Origin: Neoceratodus forsteri
Taxonomy: Eukaryota; Chordata; Ceratodontiformes; Ceratodontidae
Direction of reading: 5' to 3'
DNA length: 64,000 nt
Assembly (NCBI GenBank): GCA_016271365.2
Contig: CM057453.1
Span: 1,090,513,001-1,090,577,000 of the forward strand
Notes under the pieces: generated by a model
What the model was told of the DNA's origin: nothing
The model's input: only the letters and a program-made list of their open reading frames with translations
The model's database searches: none
Made by a program: the position numbers and the translations under genes
Shown here: in pieces, positions 22,018 through 32,943 of the stretch
How the letters are laid out: each line of letters opens with the position of its first letter
How positions within the stretch are numbered: position 1 is the stretch's first letter

Positions 22018-22990
22018 TTATTCTGGATGAATTTTATAAACAGGCATGTCTTGTGTTTTCTCAATTGCAAAATAAAGGGTGCTGTGACATCTGTCAGCAA
22101 TTTTATGCTTTCCAGAAATTCTTAAGTTTCTCGGTAACAGCCAGTCTCCTGGTAGCAATTCATGTGCTTTAACTCGTTTATCATATCTTTCTTTCTTTGC
22201 TCTGTTTCTTTTGGCAGCAGCATCTGAGGCCAACTTGTATGCTGAATTTAACTGTTCTTTCAACTGTTGCACATATTTTAAATAAGTCTCTGGCCTAGCT
22301 CCATCGGTAGAGACACTGAAACATATATCCACAAGCAGTCTTGCTTCCCAGCTGAATATTAAACTGTACAGGGGGAATCCTGTAGCATTGTTTTTGGTAC
22401 AGTTATACGCATGGACCAAGGCACTTCCTTGCTGGCTCCACTTACATTTGTCTCTTGAGTTCAGGGTAAAGAAGTGTTCTGTTGAATCTCTCAGGTTGTG
22501 GATCACCTTGAGGTTGATGTGGGATTGTATGAGATTTGCTAATGCCCCATAGAAACAACCATTCTTTTATAAGGTGACTTTCGAAGTCCCTCCCCTGTTG
22601 AAATGGATTCTTTGGGAGGCTCCGTAATGTACAAAAACTTTTCCATGAGGACCATGGCAACTGTGGAGGCTTTTTGATCCTTTGTGGGATAAGCTTGTGC
22701 ATATCTTGAAAAATGGTTCATGACTACAAGAATGTTTGCTATGTTCTCTGAGTCTGGTTCCAAGCTAAGAAAATCAATGGACATGAGCTCCATGGGTACA
22801 CTGGTGACAATGTTGACCAGAGGGGCAGCCCTCAGTGACTGAGTTTTTCTTTGGACACATTGGCTGCAGATTTTGCAGTACTGTTCCATGTCACTCCCCC
22901 TGCGAGGTCTGTAAAAGCACGCACAAGCCAAGTCCAATATGCATTCACTTCCCAAATGTCCCATATCATTGTGCAATGCACATATCACGA
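22018..22990 (-). pseudogene. Gypsy A integrase, broken
   Basis: Integrase joins the DNA copy to the host chromosome. The zinc-binding HHCC part shows HNDMGH and CKICSQC (22840-22990). The first core Asp is in MSIDFL. The second core Asp should lie in the region read as QQGRDFES, where a base loss shifts frame and the Asp codon is changed. The Glu is still seen in PQPERFNRTLL. The C-terminal part (22018-22506) has the GDWLLPRNL-like block. Frames break at least twice, so it is not functional. Confidence 0.85.
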
Positions 22991-23774
22991 CTTTTCTGAA
23001 TTTTGCAGGTAAGACTAGTAGCAGTCGAGGAGATCCATTTGAGCCTTGGCTCTCTATACAGCAGATTGTCTTTGACCTTGAGGTTTGACCATTCTCTTAA
23101 AATCAATTTCACATCTGGATCCATGGTTATGACCTGGTTGCCATCACACCCATTCTGCAGGGTGTGTAGGACATCTTTAATAGTTACGTCCATTCTTTGT
23201 TCTCTCTGTATGTCTTGGGAAATCAGTTGAGGTAGTGAGCTCAAATCCAGAGCAGCTAGGTTACAATAGGCAATTGGTAAGCAGTCTCCAGATTCACCGA
23301 GAATGTCCACTAGATGATCAGCTGTTGCAGTAGATGCCCGCTCGTCTGTGTCAAACGTTTTACACAATGACTTAACAATTTGCTCAGGTATATGTACCCA
23401 TTCTTTCTTGGTTGAGTTAGTAGCAGTTGGGCATTGAGGCAGTGCATCTGCATCTACACGGTTGAGTCCAGGTCGATATACCACACAATAGACATAGATG
23501 GACAAGGCTGACAGCCACTTATGTCCGGCAGCATCGAGTTTGGCTGCTGTGTGGACATATGTAAGTGGGTTATTTTCTGTCTTAACTGAAATGTGCACCA
23601 CGTATAGATACTTATGGAGTTGGTCCACAATAGCTCATTTTACAGCAAGAACTCTGACTTGTGTACAGAATACTTTCTTTAGGCACCATTTGGACTTCTG
23701 CTCGCAAAGGCCACTGGGCACAGTCCCTCTGCATAGTTTTGGTAGAGAACTGCCTTAAGACCACTAAAGCTGGC
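22966..23774 (-). pseudogene. Gypsy A RNase H and connection to integrase
   Basis: RNase H removes RNA from the DNA-RNA hybrid. Visible blocks are DASFSGLKAVLYQ at the edge of the inserted LINE, TENNPLTYV, KLDAAGHKWLSAL and YRPGLNRVDADAL. In most Gypsy elements the third block starts TDN, here TEN. The frame 22966-23628 is open for 220 codons. Upstream coding sequence resumes at 25188 on the far side of the LINE, with the ACA GAT codons duplicated at both edges. Confidence 0.85.
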
Positions 23775-23780
23775 ATCTGT

Positions 23781-25187
23781 ATTTTATTTATATATTTATT
23801 TATTTAAAACTGGTGACCGGAATAGGTACACTGAGCTGAGGCTTGTTTCCAGGTGCGACCAGGGTACAAGGTGTACATAGAGATATACAGAAAAAAGTAC
23901 AACCATTCTTGCTTACAGACAGTATGTACAACAATTTTTGGTTACAGACAGTATGTACAACATCTAGAGCTACAGTACAAACTTTTATCTTAGCAGTAAG
24001 GTATAAACAAGCACAGGAATTGTACAGTAGCGATGCAGTAATTTAGTATAGTTTGAGGTAAGCGTATACAATATTGATCATCTGAGGCTTCCTAGTGAGG
24101 GATTAGGCCTGTGTCGGGGGGGGGCCCGTGGAGCACCTTTGGCAAGGAGGGAAGGGGAGGAGCCTGAGAAGCTGTTTAACTGCTGAGAGGGAAGAGGTCT
24201 GGTGAAGGCTGGGGGGGAGGTTGATCCATAGGAGGGGGAGATGGTATGAAAAGGCAGCTTGACCAGAAGCAGTGTGACGGCAAGGGAGGTTGAAAATGCA
24301 GGCATTCCTGTGGCAGAGGGAGTAGCCTAGGGAGTTGGCTGGTGCAAGATGGGAGATGAGTTAGGGGGGGCAGGAAGCCTAACCAGTATTTAGCTATGAG
24401 GGAGGCACTATGGATGGTTCTCCTGTGGGACAGCGGGGCCAGGGAGAGAGTAGAGTAGAGGAGGCAATGATGGGTAAGTGGTGGGAGGAGGCAGTGGCAA
24501 ATCAACAGAATGAGTTGAGTAGGATGTCAAGTTTGGAGAGGGATGAGGTTGGGGCTGTACCGTATATGATGTCCACGTAGTCCATTACTGGCAAGATTGT
24601 TTTACGCTCGCGCTCGCTGCAGGCGGGAAGGGGAAAGCTGGCATTGTGGTGATAGAGGATGGCAAGTTTGGGCTGTAGTTTGGAGCAGATGGCCTCTATG
24701 TGGGTGGATAAATTGAGGTGACTATCTAGGCAGACTCCCAGGTATTTGAAGGTAGGGACCAGCTCAAGGGGAGAGCCGTTCAGGGTGGAGATTACTGAGA
24801 GGGCAGGTAACAAAGCAAGCTTTTGTCTAGATCTGAAGACCATGGTGACAGTTTCTTTTGCATTAAGTTTGAGCTGGTTTTTCAAGAACCAGGACTGGAC
24901 TCTACTGAAGTCATTTTGAAGATCTAGGAGGACACTGTTGTGGGAGGAGCCCGAGGCAAAAATGATCGCATAGTCGGTGCACAAATGCATGTTAGCAGAG
25001 AGACAGGTGGAGGGGAGGTTGTTTATGAATAGGGAGAAGAGGATGGGGCCTAGGATAGAGGCTTGGGGGACACCTGAGAGGATTAGAAGAGGGGGATCAC
25101 CTATTTGTATGGATTGCTGCCTATTCTGGAAATATCAGTGGAACCAATTGATGGCAGGTTGGGCGAGGCCAAAGGAGCTGAGTGTGG
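23781..25187 (-). mobile_element. LINE (family D) inserted in Gypsy A, 5'-truncated
   Basis: The insert is bounded by the direct repeat atctgt (23775-23780 and 25188-25193), and the Gypsy reading frame is continuous if one copy is dropped. Its 3' end is at the left: (taaa)-type repeats, then the tail ccggtcacc ... gggtcg-like wording shared with other copies. Antisense RT coding at 24502-24990 reads YAIIFASGSS, FSRVQSWFLKNQLKLNAKET, FKYLGVCLDSHLNLSTHIEAI and PVMDYVDIIYGTAP, the C-terminal half of a jockey-superfamily RT. The YADD box reads TDYA here, so the catalytic site is changed. I cannot fix the clade (L2/CR1-related). Confidence 0.85.
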
Positions 25188-26610
25188 ATCTGTATGGTGG
25201 GCATAAGGTTTCTCAGGGTCTGTGTAAGCCATAACGGCAGTGTGAGTCAGTCTATGGAATATTTATTTTAATGCTGTATCACAATTAGGAGTCCAGCGAG
25301 CTCCAAATGGTTCAGAAGGTTTAAAGTATGATTTATTTTCAGTAGTCTTAGCAGAGACTTTCTTGCCTTTATTTGCTGAAAGATACCCTTGGGTTAGGTT
25401 CTGGAGAGGCCTTACTGCTCAGGTGTAATCATTGATAAAATGTCTATAGTACCACAGAAACCACTGAAACTTTGCAGTTCTTTCAGAGTTCTGGATTTTG
25501 GCCAGGTGGTCTGTGCTTCCACTTTACTTGGGTCCATTTGGATGACTTCAGATGACACAGTATGCCCAACATATTTAACTGAGCTTTGGAAAAATTGGCA
25601 TTTGCCAATGGAGAGTTTGATCCTGAACTCTTCTAGTCAATCTAGCACCTTTAGCAATCTGGGCTCATGTTCCTCCAGGGACTTTCCAAACACTACAACA
25701 TCATCAAGGTAAACTAGGCATTCCAGGAGAATTAAGTCTCTGACAGCCATTTCCATTAGATGCTAGAAGGTTGCTGGGGTGCCAGATATACCTTGCAACA
25801 TTCTGAGAAATTCATAAAACCCAAGAGGGCGTATAAAGGCAGTCTTTTCTCTGTCTTATGGGGCCATTGGTATTTGCGAATAGCCACTCCTAAGATCAAG
25901 CACAGAAAACCACTGGCTTCCATTAAGGCAGTTGGGCCTATCTTGAATCCTAGGTATTGTGTATTGGTTGGGAATGGTCTGTTTATTGAGAGTCCTATAG
26001 TCCACACACATGTGCACAGACCCATTTTTCTTTCACACTACCACAATTAGCGACGCATACAGACTTCTTGATTCTTGGATAATGCCAGCAGCCACAACTG
26101 TTGCAAGTGTCTTCTCACATCATCAATATTTGTAGGTGCCAATTTGCGGGATCCTTCTCAGAAAGGGCATTTGTCATGAAGCCTGATGTGATGCTCTTCC
26201 CCAGTGACACATCCCACATCCCATTCATGAAGTAAAAACACTTTTGTTCTTTCAGCTAACTTTCAGCTGATATGGGTCTTCCACTTCTGGGGTATAGGAC
26301 AGTCACCCAAATTAAACATTTCTGGATCAGTGCTAGGCTGGTAGCTATCTCCAGTTGGAGTAGGTTGCACTGTGGTGTCTGCACAGTACACAAGGGCCAA
26401 AGTGCATCCTTTCCTGATGACAATGTCTGTGTCTGTAACAGTTTTTACCTGGATGGTAACTTGCTTGGCATAAGCATGAGCTCCTACTGGTAACACACTG
26501 GGCTTTGCCAACAGTCCTTCTGGTAGCCCATGTTCTCCTGGAGCATCAAGCATTAGTATTTGTTTTTTCACATCTTTTTTTTCAGGTGTACCACACCATT
26601 GATATTGCAC
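25188..26610 (-). pseudogene. Gypsy A reverse transcriptase, broken
   Basis: RT copies the element's RNA to DNA. On the minus strand, across stops and shifts, the blocks RTLNK, FSVLDLRSGY (about 25890-25910), TAFIRPLGFYEF and the catalytic YLDDVVVFGKSLEEH are visible; YLDD lies at 25711-25700 and is intact. The thumb (KYVGHTVSS) and the start of the RNase H (TDPEKPY) follow up to the LINE at 25187. Several in-frame stops make it a pseudogene. Confidence 0.85.
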
Positions 26611-27230
26611 TCAGCACTGGGGGCAGCACAAGCTCCTCAGCATCACACCATACTGTACCCACAAGGTCATCTTGAGCTTCAGCTGTAGTCTGTATTTGTT
26701 GCTGGTAGGCCTTTTGCACCAGGGCATGCATGTGTAACACTCTTCCCTTCTGTTTAGCTTCTCTCTCTTGATAAAGCTGAGCCAGGTGACCAAACATATG
26801 AGCATTAGTGCCAGTAAGTATGGGTTCTCCATTGTACATGCTAGATTCCAGACACACTAATGCCAGAGTTTCCACAGGGTCTCCCACTCCAGTTACATTG
26901 GATGGGAAAGCAATCCATACCTTGAGGTATCCTAGATACGGGTAAGACATCACTCAGTCCCCATACATTCAGACCTTCCAACAGCAGTAACTTGTGATGA
27001 GACAGGGGCTGGTCATACCAATTTTTGAAAATAATGGTCACTTGGGAACCACTGTCCAAAACATCTCGAACAGGCACTCCCTCAATAGAGACTATGGTTT
27101 CAGTAGAAGGCCCAACAAGTTTGTTCAGATCAAATGGTGCAGTCTTAGGGGTTTTAACTGAAGATTTAGCCACTGACTGGGTAGTTTCTGGTTTGATGGG
27201 AGACACACTGGAGTTCTCTTGCTGTTGCAC
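26611..27230 (-). pseudogene. Gypsy A aspartic protease region
   Basis: The retropepsin cuts the polyprotein. VRDVLDSGSQVTIIFKNWY contains the active-site D-S-G-S (about 27049-27063), followed by the strand NVWGLSDVLPVSRIPQGM. The frame 26841-27230 is open but shifts near the substrate-binding flap, after which the linker to RT continues at 26582-26953. A DTG or DSG is common for the family, so the active site is acceptable. Confidence 0.8.
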
Positions 27231-27239
27231 CTTACCAAG

Positions 27240-28710
27240 TAGTTTTGCATTTACCTTGCGTAAGTCTTCAGGGGGCTGGCACTCTCACTTGGTGCGGATA
27301 TCCTCCCCACAGTGGCAACAGAACACATTCAGCTGATTGGGCCATGGGTGGAGTGGCCCATCAGACGATTTTCATTCAGAACCTTTGCCTTTTTGGAAGT
27401 TTCCTATAGCTTCTTTAGTAGGTACTGACCCTGGCTCACCATGTCCCTCCTGCTTGCACGCCACTGGCTGAGGGTTGCATTTCTTTAACCCATTCACTAA
27501 AGCTTTTAGCTCTCTCATTTGGTTCTGAAGTTCACTAATGGCTTCAAAATTAGGTACTTGGACAGCAGCCATCACAGATGAGTTCTGGTCAGGGGTTACA
27601 CCATGTTGTCCCTGGTGGGTGTCACATCCTTTACTCACAGTCATGACATTGGTCAAGTTGGATCTCAACTCTCTCAGTTCCTTGAGTGGTTCTTGGAGAT
27701 CTTGATTGTCACCAGCAGATCCCCGCTGATTAATGGGTGTTACAGCTGCCATGCCAGCAAACAGGTCCCAAGCTTCTTCCTCATCTTCAGCCTCTCTTAC
27801 TTCCCTCATGAGCATACTGTAAGAGGAGGCTTATCCCTGCATTCTTGTAGATGCAATTTGAGTAACAGCACATTAGAGTACCTGGCAGACTTAAGTACTG
27901 GGTCAAGCCTTACCCATTTCAGTTCAGTCAAGGCCACACCTCCTTTTCAGAAAACTTTCTGTAGCGCTTTCTCGAGTTAAGTACCCAGACAATGGCTCTC
28001 CCTTCCATTGCTTGGTAGCTTTACACTGCCATATCAGGTCTTCAACAGACTCGATACTCCCAAACACATTTTCTAAGGTGATCAAACACTCTTGTATGGT
28101 AGCATCTGGGTCCGTGGCCCTCAGAGAACTGATTGTTTCAAGTATAGGCCCTTGGATGTTTTTCCCAGGCGTTTCTGTTTTTCCACTTCTCGGCATTGCC
28201 ATTTTGGACTAAAGGAGCAGCTCAATCCATCCAGGTTTTGAGATCATCTATACCTGCTGGAGTGTGCTTGATTCCTGAGAGCACGTGCAATCTGCAGTAC
28301 GAATCTTGAACAACAAAGGATACATAGGCAGGTCCTTCTCCTGAAGGCTGAGGTGGAGCACCCTCTTGTACATCCAACACTTTTGTAACCTCTTCAAGAG
28401 ACTTCTCCTTCACTGCCAACCACTTACTGATCTTTTCTTTGAAACTTTCAGACTTGGGGGAGACAGTAGACTTGGGGGTCACACTAGCATGGGTCACTAT
28501 GGTCCAGATGTCACTTGAACCTTCAGAGATCAGTACATTTGGGACCCTGGTGGCATCAACAACATTTCTACATTCAATTAACACAATTAGGGACTGAGTA
28601 GTGACATCTAGTCTCCACCCCCAGATAACGACTTGCCCAAGGCTTTGGATCATGGACAGGCCTTCCTCTATTTTCCCTTTGTCGGTCCCCAGTGGGACTC
28701 TCAGAAGCAA
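27240..28710 (-). pseudogene. Gypsy A gag, PNMA-like
   Basis: Gag forms the particle. The N-terminal frame (28222-28710, 162 codons) resembles the N-terminal domain of PNMA proteins: LLRVPLGTDKGKIEEGL, LGQVVIWGWR, SLIVLIECRN, DIWTIV. The next frame (27924-28202) has the capsid wording DPDATIQECLITLENVFGS and GEPLSGYLTRE. A Gln/Glu/Leu-rich region (27372-27815) follows, then a CCHC-type knuckle CCHCGEDIRTKxEC near 27296-27335 in which the His appears to be lost. Frame breaks separate the parts. PNMA genes are known domesticated Gypsy gags; whether this element is on the direct donor lineage is inference. Confidence 0.7.
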
Positions 28711-29531
28711 TAGGACCTTCTGGGGATTTATTTCCTCCTCAGTACACTAGTCCATTGACTTATAAGCCATAGTGTTCCCCAATAGTCGGGGTTTGAGGGT
28801 TACAACACTGTCTTCGTGAGTGAGTGAGTGAGTGAGTGAGTGAGTGAGTGAGTGAGTGAGTGAGTGAGTGGCTCCATGTGGGGTGTGACTGGTGAACAGA
28901 AGATCCCAGCAGTGCCTCCAAGATGTAACCAAGTCACCATTTAACTTAAGGGCATTACTGCTGTCTTGTGGGCTCAAGCAAGGTTGAGGTGTCTGGTCTC
29001 TGTTGTTGGTAGACGGGTGGTTTGTTTCCAGCAGATAGTGAAATAGTGCAGTGCTTCCACCCAGAGTTAAAATATAGTGGGCCAGCTGTCTGTCAGGTAC
29101 ACGCCCTGCAATGCTGTACCTACCAACCCACCTCCCCTTGCAGTCACCACACATATGGATTACCATAAACCAGGACAATAGTTCAATGCACATGCAGTTA
29201 AAGACTATAGCTAATAATATGCTCACTAATAGCATGCCAACGAGACAGCTATAAAAAGGTTAACCAACAATTTATTTACATGTGGTAGGTATAGGGCAGG
29301 GGAGCATATGATGTAGGAAAGCAACAAAGCAGAATATTTAAAATGCAACATTAATATCAATCCCAACTGCAACATTAACAATGGTGCACACCCCTCATCA
29401 GCAACATACTGTAGTTTCCCCACCTCTCCACTGGTACCAGTGCCCCCCCTAAAGTCAATCTGGATATCCGAGTGGTTTTCGGTGAGGCCTGAATGGCACA
29501 TTTTTTAAATAGAGAAGAACTTTTAATTGAC
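28711..29531 (-). other. Gypsy A leader between 5' LTR and gag
   Basis: About 820 bp without convincing coding sequence. It contains a (GAGT)n tract and should hold the primer-binding site next to 29531, but no good tRNA-complementary stretch is seen there (gtcaattaaaag follows the LTR in the minus direction). Confidence 0.45.
28817..28869. repeat. (GAGT)n microsatellite
   Basis: About thirteen gagt units in a row with no interruption, ending in gagtggctcc. The lack of substitutions suggests it is young compared with the diverged Gypsy around it. Confidence 0.95.
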
Positions 29532-30957
29532 CTCTACATAACTCCCCAGGTCAGGTCAGGCCCTGTGTTTACTCATAGTTCTGTAGCACAATCCTACAGG
29601 GTCTGATAAACAGCAGCAGGGTCAGTCAGTCGAGCTGGGGGCCTTGTGCTGTACAGGCAGATTGGTAGCTTTCTTGATGGTGCCATAATTCTGGCAGCTT
29701 GTCCCCCTTCTGACAACTTGTCACCTTCTGGCAGCCTGTTAACTGATGCTGGAACAGGCCAATACTGGGGACCAGGGCCACACTCCTATCCCTCATGTCC
29801 AGGCATCTAGCTCTAGGGGAAGACAATGGGTAATTCCTGGCTGAAGCACTACCTGGCCAATTTCCCAGACCATCCTTGTGGATAGTGACTCCTATTCTGG
29901 GACTCTGGAATCACATAGTCTTTTCCTCACTGTTGCTAGCAGACATTAAGGCCTCTGGACACGTCTGGCTCACCTCACAGGACTAGAGGTGGTAAACAGT
30001 CTCTCATGTGGTTCCAAAACTGTAGGTTCAAACCACAAAACAACTTCTTCACTTTAAACTGGATTTCCCAGACTATGGGAATGTTCTGCAGACATCTCTC
30101 TGGGATTTGGTTGCTTGACCCAGACAACCTTCAGGCATTTGGCAAGATACTGTCCAACCCTCCTCAAAGGCTGAGGGCTTCTCTCAGAAGCTGCAGAGTT
30201 TCAGCTAGAAAAAGCTCTTCAAACATTTGCTTTGCTTTCCAGATAGTAGAAAGCTTTTGGCAAGTTTCCATGACTTCAGCTGTGGAAGCCTTAGGCCAGC
30301 TTCCAAACTTTTCCAGCTCACTCTGTGCTCCCCAGCTTCACTCAGAGAGCCTCAGACAGAACTGCCCTGAACTGAATCAGTCCCTGGGGGCTGAAGAGAG
30401 AATGGCAGCTTCCTATTGGCTGAAACAGCTGTTCATCTACAGAATTAATATGTATGAGGCCCATTCGATGCCTGATTGTACAGCTGTTTAGGCGCCAAGA
30501 ACACTGTCCATACCCCCTAGTCCATACCCCCTGATCAGGAGCCATAGCTGCAGTCCTTTGTGATCCCAGATTGCTGATTGCTGGAGACAGGGGTCAGGGG
30601 TGACAAATATTGCTGCTGTAACAAAAGTTATACAGAGTCCCATCTTTAAGTCTGTCCTGCAGGCAAACTGGACAGTTTTGATAAATAACTGCCTCACGGT
30701 CCCATAACTGCCACTCTGCTCTACTGTCCAGTGGCAGAGTGGGACTTGGGAGAGACTCCCTCTGCCTGTTGCGAGTGCCATAGCGCTGTCCCCCCAGGCA
30801 GTATGCATGCTATACATACACACAGCAGCCTCAGCTGCTCTTAAAGAAACAGTGCTCCCTTTAAAGATACAGCGCTTTAAAGTGCATTTAACAAAATTTT
30901 TGTTTTTCCCCAGTGTGTCTCCAGACACCCAAATATTTTACTGGTGTCCCTTGGGTC

Positions 30958-31008
<51 letters not shown>

Positions 31009-31314
31009 CACTTGAGAGAGCTGCTACCACGGCTTTAACCATGAGCACCACAGCGCTGTTGCCATCTACGAACCAATCTGGCAGCTGTCACATTCGCGCA
31101 TGATCCAGCTTGAGTGTACACAGACTGAGCTGCATGGCTATTGGTGAACCACCAAGCAGGCGGTGTTACTTTCACCAAGCTCCTCCAGTCCCCAAAGTAA
31201 TACAGAACACTGGGGGCTGGTAGGAGCACTAGAGAGGGCTGACCAGGACCGGGACCGGCAGACCAGGTGGCTGTGAGGCAGACACGGTAAGTCCCACCCA
31301 TGGAGGGGGTATAT
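29532..31314 (-). repeat. 5' LTR of Gypsy A
   Basis: Copy of 19231-20933 lengthened by a (CA)n microsatellite at 30962-31005, which the other LTR lacks. The outer end has TATA where the other LTR has TGTA, so the terminal TG is lost, and it runs into tatata sequence. A solo reading frame of 161 codons at 30006-30491 reflects LTR sequence and is not a gene. Confidence 0.75.
30962..31005. repeat. (CA)n microsatellite
   Basis: About 22 uninterrupted CA units inside the 5' LTR of Gypsy A. Absent at the equivalent site of the 3' LTR, so it grew after integration. Confidence 0.95.
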
Positions 31315-31698
31315 ATTTATCAAATTTTGTTGACCAGGTGGGCCGACTGAGAATAAAAGTCCCTTTTTCAGGGGTGACTCTGGTTTAATTACATAGAGGC
31401 ATAGCAGAAGGACAACGTTCATTCCAAGACAACAGTGAGTGACAGTGAGTTAAATATAAAATGTGGCAGAAAATATAAGGATTTATCTCCTTGATCCAGA
31501 ACAGTCACATGGCCATTTGGTGATACTGGTTATTAAATGGTTAGGGAATGTCCTGTGTCCTGATTGGTCAAAAGTATTCCAGTACTGTAAGAGTTAAATT
31601 TACAAATTATACTGCTGTTTAGTGGCTATTCTAAATAAAGTTCTAGTTCCTGTTTACTCTGCTGAAAAAAAGAGCGTAGTTGTTGTGTGTTCATGACA

Positions 31699-31714
31699 TG
31701 GTGTTAGAGGTTCC
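31699..31714 (+). promoter_or_regulatory. Primer-binding site of Gypsy B
   Basis: tggtgttagaggttcc directly follows catgaca, the LTR end. Many vertebrate Gypsy elements have TGG-starting sites complementary to a tRNA 3' end here. I do not assign the tRNA. Confidence 0.6.
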
Positions 31715-31779
31715 AAGTTTCGGTAGATGCAGCTAAATTTAACCCACCAGGAGTCTTTAATTTGGCTAAACAAACAGAA

Positions 31780-32445
31780 TGGCCACACTGAAAGCAAAGA
31801 CCGTCAAAGTTTTATATTGCTACAAAGCTGAATGAGAAACCTGGTAATGTGCAAATTAGCTCCCTGACATCTGTTATGGACAAGGAAGCACAGCACCTAT
31901 TCTGGTCCATTCACTTTGAGGATGAAGATGCTCAGAATAACTATGCAGTAGTGATGGGTAAGTATAATGAGCATTTTATTCTTCAGCGATATATTAATAA
32001 AAAAGCTTGTTTTCACCAGAGGAGTCACAAAGAAGCAAAGTCAACTGAGGCATTTGATCAGGGATTATATGATCTGGCTGAAAACTCTGACTTTGGAGGT
32101 CAAAAGGATGAAATGTATTAGAGACAGAACTATGACTGGATTAAAGGATAAATGTTTATCTGAAAGGCTGCAGATGAAAACTGATCTGACTTTAAATACT
32201 GTGATAGAGGTGGCCACCGCTGCAAACATATTAAAAACCAGAATGCAGAGTAAGTGTGGACAGTTCAGGGCCTAGATGAGCTCGTACCTAAACCTGGGAA
32301 AGGTTACAGAGCACCAACAAGCAGGAGAGCACAGGACTGGGGCAAGTCTTTAAGGGAACAACAGAACTCTTACTACCAGTTACAGACATTGTGTATAAGA
32401 TGCAACCATGAACATCATCATAATGATAACTGTCCAGTATAAAAT
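31780..32445 (+). pseudogene. Gypsy B gag capsid and zinc knuckle
   Basis: Capsid wording NYAVVMGKYNEHFI, FDQGLYDLAENSDFG and EMIRDRTMTGLKDKCLSERLQ is split over two frames (31849-32121 and 31967-32275). Nucleocapsid follows with CIRCNHEHHHNDNC, a perfect C-x2-C-x4-H-x4-C knuckle at about 32388-32432. Stops and one shift break it. This is a different Gypsy lineage from A: the gag lacks the PNMA-like N-terminus. Confidence 0.75.
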
Positions 32446-32689
32446 ACAATATGCAATCATTTTTTTTAAAAGAGATGGTATTCTGCTGTACTCCACTGCT
32501 CCAAACATGTGCATGATGTAGCAGCTGAGACACAGTCACTCTTTTTTGGGGGTCTATGTCATACAATGATAATTCTGAGCCAGCCTGGAGAATAAATTTA
32601 AAAGACTGACTCAGTGTCTGAGACCTCTATAATGTCTGAACCCATTTATAATATTCTCAGTCCCCACCAACAGCTGAAAACTATCTATA

Positions 32690-32943
32690 CTATCTTAAAT
32701 TCAGCCGGGGTATACTACAGTACAAGGAACAGTTTGCTGAATGGGCTGAGCTAAAGGGCAAGAATTATCACTTTCGTGTCATTGTGGTAAATGGTGGCAA
32801 AACTGATAACTTGCTCAGAAGTAGTGTAGCAAAAACAATGGGACCAATTAAGCATGTCAGTGAGGTTAACTATAACGTGCTTTTGGAAGCCTGTTAAAAT
32901 GGGGTCCTGTCAAAACTGCACTAAAGCCCAGTGTTGAACCATA
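32690..32943 (+). pseudogene. Gypsy B protease end and linker to RT
   Basis: The frame reads FAEWAELKGKNYHFRVIVV, then NGGKTDNLLRSSVAKTMG, the C-terminal half of a Gypsy protease with the linker to RT, and GLLKWGPVKTALKPSVEPY just before the LINE. The active-site Asp region upstream (32580-32690) is not readable. Confidence 0.55.

Larger units (their letters stand above)
19231..31314 (-). mobile_element. Ty3/Gypsy LTR retrotransposon A, antisense, with nested LINE
   Basis: Two long direct repeats (19231-20933 and 29532-31314) flank an antisense gag-protease-RT-RNase H-integrase order, so they are taken as LTRs. A purine run on the minus strand (aggggagag, about 20934-20942) lies directly inside the left repeat, where the polypurine tract should be, and that LTR then begins TGTAA. 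I cannot find a convincing primer-binding site beside the right LTR nor a host duplication outside. The two LTRs differ at many positions, so the insertion is old. Frames in all genes are broken. A LINE sits in the pol region (23781-25187). Confidence 0.85.

Noticed and set aside
28817..28869. Regular repeats as a CRISPR-like array
   Set aside because: Simple 4-bp microsatellite without spacers; a vertebrate context.
30006..30491. 161-codon + frame as a gene
   Set aside because: Lies within the Gypsy A LTR, and the matching region of the other LTR is interrupted.
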